Source of the DNA: Sphagnum magellanicum
Lineage: Eukaryota; Streptophyta; Sphagnopsida; Sphagnales; Sphagnaceae
Direction: 5' to 3'
Assembly (NCBI GenBank): GCA_021904315.1
Contig: CM038917.1
Coordinates: forward strand, 3,828,041 to 3,892,040
DNA length: 64,000 nucleotides
Every line of letters begins with the position of its first letter. Positions within the stretch are counted from its first letter, which is position 1. The position numbers and the translations under genes are program-made. Under the pieces are notes generated by a model. The model worked only from the letters and a program-made list of their open reading frames with translations. It was not told the origin of the DNA and made no database searches. Shown here piece after piece: positions 58,490 through 64,000 of the stretch.

Positions 58490-59110
58490 TAAAACTTTAA
58501 GCACTAAAACCCCAACCTTAAACCTAATCCTAATCCTAATTTCTAATAATGAATGCATAATTTAAAAACTAAACCCTGAAAATTAAACCTTACAATCTCA
58601 AGGTTTAAACCCCCAAAAGTTAACCCAAAAACTTGAGTCTTAGAAAACCCAATAGAATTTTTTTAATTAAATCATAAAATATCAAATCTTAAACCCTAAA
58701 AAAGCAAAACAAAAATCCTAAAATACCAAATCCTAAACCCCAAAAATTAACCTTAAAACTTAAACCTTAAAATCTTGAATCCTAAACTTCAAAAGCTAAA
58801 CTCTAAAACTTAAAAACCAAAAACGATCAAACAAAAATGTAAAAAATAAAACCTAAAATTTCAAATCATAAATGTCAAAAGTTAAACCCTAAATAAATCA
58901 AACACAAATTTTTTAAAAAAAATTTTAAACTTTCAAATCTTAAACCTCAAAAATTAAACCTTAAAAATATTGAACATAAACCTTAAAAACTAAAAATTTC
59001 AAATCTTAAACCCCAAAACTAAATCATAAAAAACCAAACACAAACCCTATAACTTAAGTTTTAAAAACAAAAACTCAAAACCCTAACCTATAGCATATAA
59101 CCCCTATTAG
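58490..59110 (+). repeat. Second degenerate telomere-like tract (CCCTAAA)
   Basis: About 620 bases of AAACCCTAAA, AACCTTAAA and AAACCCCAAA variants, the same strand sense as 51580-51965 but more degraded. Confidence 0.7.
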
Positions 59111-60170
59111 CCCATAGGCCATAACATCATGTAACCAATAACTTATTACCATATAACCCATAGGTTGTATAACCATATCACGCATAGGCATAATAATTAT
59201 AAAGCCATAAAGCTTGGAGGGATGTTTCCATGGTATGATGTATCAATTTTGTGTCAAAATTAGAAGTACATATAATATCAAAAGTAGTAAGATGTAAAAT
59301 TTCACTCATTTTGAATTCTTTTTAAAATCGTATTAAATTGATTTGGGCTTTAAAAATAATACCAATTATATAAACCATGAATATGAAATTGATTCATAAT
59401 TGTGCCTTTGCGTAAATGTACACCAATAATTTTATAAATGTCATTTTAAACACCCTATTTAACACCACAATACTAATTTTTATTAATTTTAAATTTCCAC
59501 TTTATTTTGTAAAATTATAAAGACAACATCTAACCCAATTATATCTTTAATGGAAGAGCATTTTACACCTTAAAAGTATCATAATCATCAACTTTATAAT
59601 AACATAATGTATTAATGAGTATTTTTAAATAATTTAATACAAACTTTTTGACTTTATGACAGATTGAAAATTTTGATGTGGAAGATTATTCATTATTTTT
59701 TTATTAATATGTGCAAAGTTTCATCGACAAATTTCCATTAAAACTAATATTTTTGTCCTTTTTTTACATTGTAAACAATACTACAAAATGTGAGTGTAGT
59801 TCGCTAATCCCCGTTCACTAGATGAGTGAATTCACTCAAAATCCAATGAAATCATTTAACATATGGGGACAACTTTTGTTGTAGTGAGTGTTTGTGACAC
59901 ATTGTTGCAAATTAAAGATGTATTCCAATTGACAATTAAATCGTTGATATATGCACCAATTTCACAACATTATAACATTTCCATATAAAAAAACCTTTTC
60001 CAAATACTTGTAGAGACACATAACAAATGTGTTGTAACAAAACATGTCAAATTGTGACTATTTTTTATTTACACTATACCATGGAAACACTCATAGGCCA
60101 TATAAAACTATGGGTTTTATATAACACACCATGTTGGTTATATATGCCATATAGGTTCTATGGCTATTTG
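59111..60170. other. Non-coding AT-rich DNA
   Basis: CATATAACC-type short repeats appear at 59090-59180. No gene. Confidence 0.45.
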
Positions 60171-60250
60171 GCCATATAAATTAATATAACCATATAACCA
60201 AAATATAGCCATATAGTCCAAATCTTATATAGTTTAATATAAAGTGTTTG
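60171..60250 (+). repeat. Direct repeat D, copy 1
   Basis: Matches 60723-60805 with the shared block AAATATAGCCATATAGTCCA and flanking CATATAA units, 552 bases apart. Interrupted minus-strand frames around both copies are Tyr/Ile-rich by composition. Confidence 0.75.
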
Positions 60251-60722
60251 GCGCTTTCTTCTTTGTGCATGTTTACATAGTTCAGTTCCTTTTATTCTAA
60301 GCTTATGCTCCTTGTTTGTCAACTTATCATGCCTATAATTAGATGACAAAGGAAATATACAAGAAAATAAAAAACAAAGCACAATACATAAAGATTTTAA
60401 ATATGATAAGTCTCCTATAAATTTGAAAATGAAAAAATGAAAATAGGAAATAAAAAATAAAATAAAAATGTTTTTAACTTTAGTTTGGGGGGAGCTTTTC
60501 CTAATTATGTTGGGTAATAAAATGGGTTTTACTCTTACCAAAATGATCCTTTATGTTTTGTTCATAGAACATATGAATCCCCTAAAATGTATATGAACTA
60601 AAACCAATAATAGAAAGGTAAAAATAGGTATTATAATATCATGAAAAGAAGGAACACATATGATAACAATTCTACTTACCAACCATTGAAATAGTATGGG
60701 TGTTGTTGTGCCACCAAACACA

Positions 60723-60805
60723 ATGCCATATAAAATATAATCATATAACAAAAATATAGCCATATAGTCCAAAATTTATATAATTTAATATAGTTCAGTA
60801 TCTCA
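60723..60805 (+). repeat. Direct repeat D, copy 2
   Basis: Partner of 60171-60250. Confidence 0.75.
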
Positions 60806-63800
60806 ATCATCACAAACTTAACATCTCACGATTGAGTAATGAAAATCGTGCAAAATTAGTTCATTCATAATTTGTATGTTTTACACATTGATATTGTGCA
60901 TTGAAAACACAAATTTATAGGAAGATGTGAAATTTGTTTAACATTCGTTCATTTATAGGTTTGTAATTCATACATCAACACATTTACCCATGTGTCAAAC
61001 ATGTTTCCAACGCATTATATTTGTGTGTAAAATGTACAAACCTATGGATGAACAAACTTTGCGTGATTTTCAATATTAATTCGTCATATGTTAAATTTGT
61101 GATTTTAATGGCTAATAAAGCCAAGATGGCATGGGTTTTAAAAAAATAATTATTAACTTTTTTCACCATGAAGTGGAAGGCTATGAATGTTAAAAATGAT
61201 TATGGAATTTATTTTGAACAAAATTTCCTTACTTAAATAGTATGAATCTTCAATTATTTGGTTATCCTACACATGTTAATAATCATTTATGTTAAACAAA
61301 AATTAGTATATATTTTGGTTACATGGTGGGATATAAATGTAATTAATTAATTACATAAGAATGATAATAATAACATTGGTGATTGAATTCATTAATATAT
61401 ACACACAAATATGCTTTTGTAAATGGTTGATGTCTCCTCGACATTTGAATTTTTTTTATACATATGAAAGATATCCCAGTTCATTCATATTTTGTACAAA
61501 AAATTATTGTTTAACTAATAACATTTCATTTAGAGAAATCTAAACTTTGGGATCATTATTTTCCGTGAGTAATGTGAGTTTGAATGTTCATGTGAAAGGG
61601 CCTCTATTGAGTGTGAATGAGAGAGAAATGAGACATGAAATTGAGGAATGGAAATATGTTCAACATGGAACTAGTAAAATTGTTTTGGTGGGATGTGGCC
61701 ATCATATCCCATTATCTCATGCTCAATTTTTAGGACCTTGTCTTGTTTAAAATGGAATAAAGAAAAGCAAGATGAAGACAAACATGGACATGTCCAAAAT
61801 GTGTTGGATGCTAGGGGGCTTTTTAATAGTTGAAAAACACATTACTTTGATTTATATTCACAATGGAAAATTATATTCCTTTCATCCATTATTGGCCCTT
61901 TCAAGCTTTAGGTGGTACTTGGTTTGTTTTTATATATAGTACATGACAAGAATAAACAACTATGCCAGAAGAGGCTATGTCCATATTGAATATGTGTTGT
62001 GTATTATTTCCATTTAAATATATGATGTTGGTTGATGGTTGAACATTGGAATGGTGTTTGGTAACTTTTTTGTATGTTGTGTACATTAGTTTATGGAAAT
62101 AAGGCTAATATGTTTTGGTGACTCCAACTTTATGTTCATTACTTGTAATGTTTGTCCATATGTGGTCTAATTGGAAGTTGCAAGCTTTTGTGATACTTTG
62201 TTGAAATTAAGATTTGAAGTTAACGTGTGCATGAGTTTGCATAATGCTTATACATTGGTGATTATATTAATGTATGTTAAAATATATATGTTAAAATCTT
62301 GTAATATGATTGCAAGGCAATTATTTGGTGATGATGTGATAAGGATTTCAAGTTCTTTGAGGAATGTAATAACTTGAATGATTAAAATAAGCACATTATG
62401 TGGATTTCTTTTCTTGTGTATGGATTAAGGGTGTTGCTCATGGGTTAATTGCTTTTGTTTTTGTGTTGGTTGGAATTCATTTTAGGGTTATATGTGGTTT
62501 GGGTGCATTCACAATAAATGTATTCATTATTTGGTTTTTATTGTTTTAAGGTTTACAATTATATAATGTTGTGAGTTTTTATTTTTTTAATATGATAATG
62601 GTTTTAATATGTTATGCGAACATGCCGTGGAATAATTTAAAATGAATATTGTGAATATAAAATACCAGAGTACTCAATTGATTTGGTAACAATGTGCCTA
62701 ATAAATAATAAAATATTTTGCTATTTAGCATTATCTAAATAATGAAGGTAATTTCATTTAGATTTTTGGCATGGCATGCATGCATGCATTTTTCTAAATT
62801 AATTAATGCTTAACCATGCTAGGTATTATAATATTCAAAAGCACAAGCACTTTACAAGTGTTATTGTTGTTATTTTTTAATTTTTAAATGACTTGAAATT
62901 TTATGAAAGTGACATAATCATGTACAATAATTATCCACCCCTTTATACAATAACATAATTTGTTGTTTTGTGTCATGAATATTTTTAGCCATTCTAAAAA
63001 TCATGGATTAAAAACCCATTGCCTTTTGTGACCCATTTTAGTTTGCTACATCATCTTGACAAACAAATTCACTACTTTTTCAGCAATCACTTAAATGCTT
63101 TTTGAAATTACATTTTAAAATATAATTTAATAATACGAGAACCATATACTATTATTATTTCTTAAATAATTTACTTCCATATAGTTACACGATAAATATT
63201 TTATATTCTAATGCACATAATATGTAAATAACATGGAGAATAATACCAAATGTAACATTGTAGTCACATATGAAATGTGGCAATTCATATCATAGTTTGA
63301 ATGACTCATTTCCATCACAACAATCAAACTCTAAAAATCTATGTACATGCCACATCTACCATGTGTAGAGGACTATGTTTGATTTGAGTAAAGTGACAAT
63401 TCTTCTTAGTCATAAGAACATACTTAATTTTCATGTAAGTCAAAATGGACATAGTAAGTCATTTTAGACTAGTAACCTCAATTTCACATTTTTATTTGGT
63501 CACAATGCTAGTAGCCTAAAAATCATGGTTTTGTAATAATGATGTAGCCATATGAGGCCAAATGACTATGATTGACAAACAAAATGTGGTTTGAGGTCTA
63601 GTTTTTGGGGGAGGAGATTGTTTGATTTCTTGAAATTTTCAAAGCAAATTAGTTGTAAGGTGTTATGCATTTAAAAAAAGATGTGTAGTAACTTTCAATT
63701 GTTTATTTTCTTTCCTATAAATTTAAAAATTAAAAATTAAAAATAAAGAAATAACTAAATAAAAAAATCCAATTTTCTTGAAATTATGGTGATTTAAAAC

Positions 63801-64000
63801 CTTAAATCTAGGACCATGTGACATGTGGGACTTTGAGAAAAAAGCCTTTGGAATCTTTTATTTTCATTTGAAAATTCACTTTATCTGAAAATCCAACATT
63901 CTTAGATTTCAGTGTTGCACATTCATTTCTACCGAATCTAAAGAAAAGTTAACTTTTGAGGTTTTTGTCCCTTGAGAACTATTTTCACTTTTTTTTTATT
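60806..64000. other. Non-coding AT-rich DNA to the end of the window
   Basis: No gene is supported. The frame at 61547-61750 has no recognised domain. A GCATGCATGCATGC palindrome lies near 62773-62790. Confidence 0.5.

Overview
This is nuclear DNA of a land plant, most likely a non-angiosperm seed plant (a gymnosperm), from an AT-rich, repeat-filled region holding two well-preserved intron-rich genes. The lineage guess rests on a decayed nuclear copy of plastid DNA (about 0.99-5.36 kb) with the order rbcL, trnR-CCG, accD, psaI, ycf4. A trnR-CCG gene between rbcL and accD is retained in gymnosperms, ferns, lycophytes and bryophytes but is generally lost in angiosperms, and several residues of the rbcL remnant look gymnosperm-like. 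No species can be named from the sequence alone.

Layout. 0-1 kb: unassigned. 1-5.4 kb: plastid-derived insert, its accD copy split by an 819-bp solo LTR. 5.4-10.3 kb: dispersed repeat, a LINE fragment and a decayed Ty1/copia element on the minus strand that is interrupted by a block with a tRNA-like SINE head and a degenerate GTAG minisatellite. 10.3-17.9 kb: non-coding repeats, including a 911-bp non-autonomous hAT-like element with terminal inverted repeats and an 8-bp target duplication. 17.9-25.6 kb: a complete gene for cobalamin-independent methionine synthase (14 coding exons, 763 aa). 26-29.3 kb: repeats and palindromes. 29.3-36.6 kb: a complete gene for a plant DRP1-class dynamin-related GTPase (16 coding exons, 609 aa), same strand as the methionine synthase gene. 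37.9-43.3 kb: scattered exon remnants of a decayed coiled-coil protein gene on the minus strand. 45-47.1 kb: decayed LINE reverse transcriptase, minus strand. 47.9-64 kb: gene-free DNA with telomere-like degenerate tracts and a second solo LTR of the accD-inserted family, which itself carries a GC-rich 474-bp insertion.

The two intact genes are unrelated housekeeping genes: one makes methionine (and so feeds the S-adenosylmethionine cycle), the other remodels membrane at the cell plate and during endocytosis. They share one structural oddity: each promoter region contains a tandem duplication (about 180 bp and 225 bp). The methionine synthase gene also has a 68-bp duplication that copies a 3' splice site with the start of exon 8, creating an upstream decoy acceptor.

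I found no clearly undescribed multi-gene system. The most unusual items are the duplicated splice acceptor, the duplicated promoters, the GC-rich insertion with a perfect 10-bp target duplication, and a 27-bp perfect inverted repeat with a 108-nt loop.
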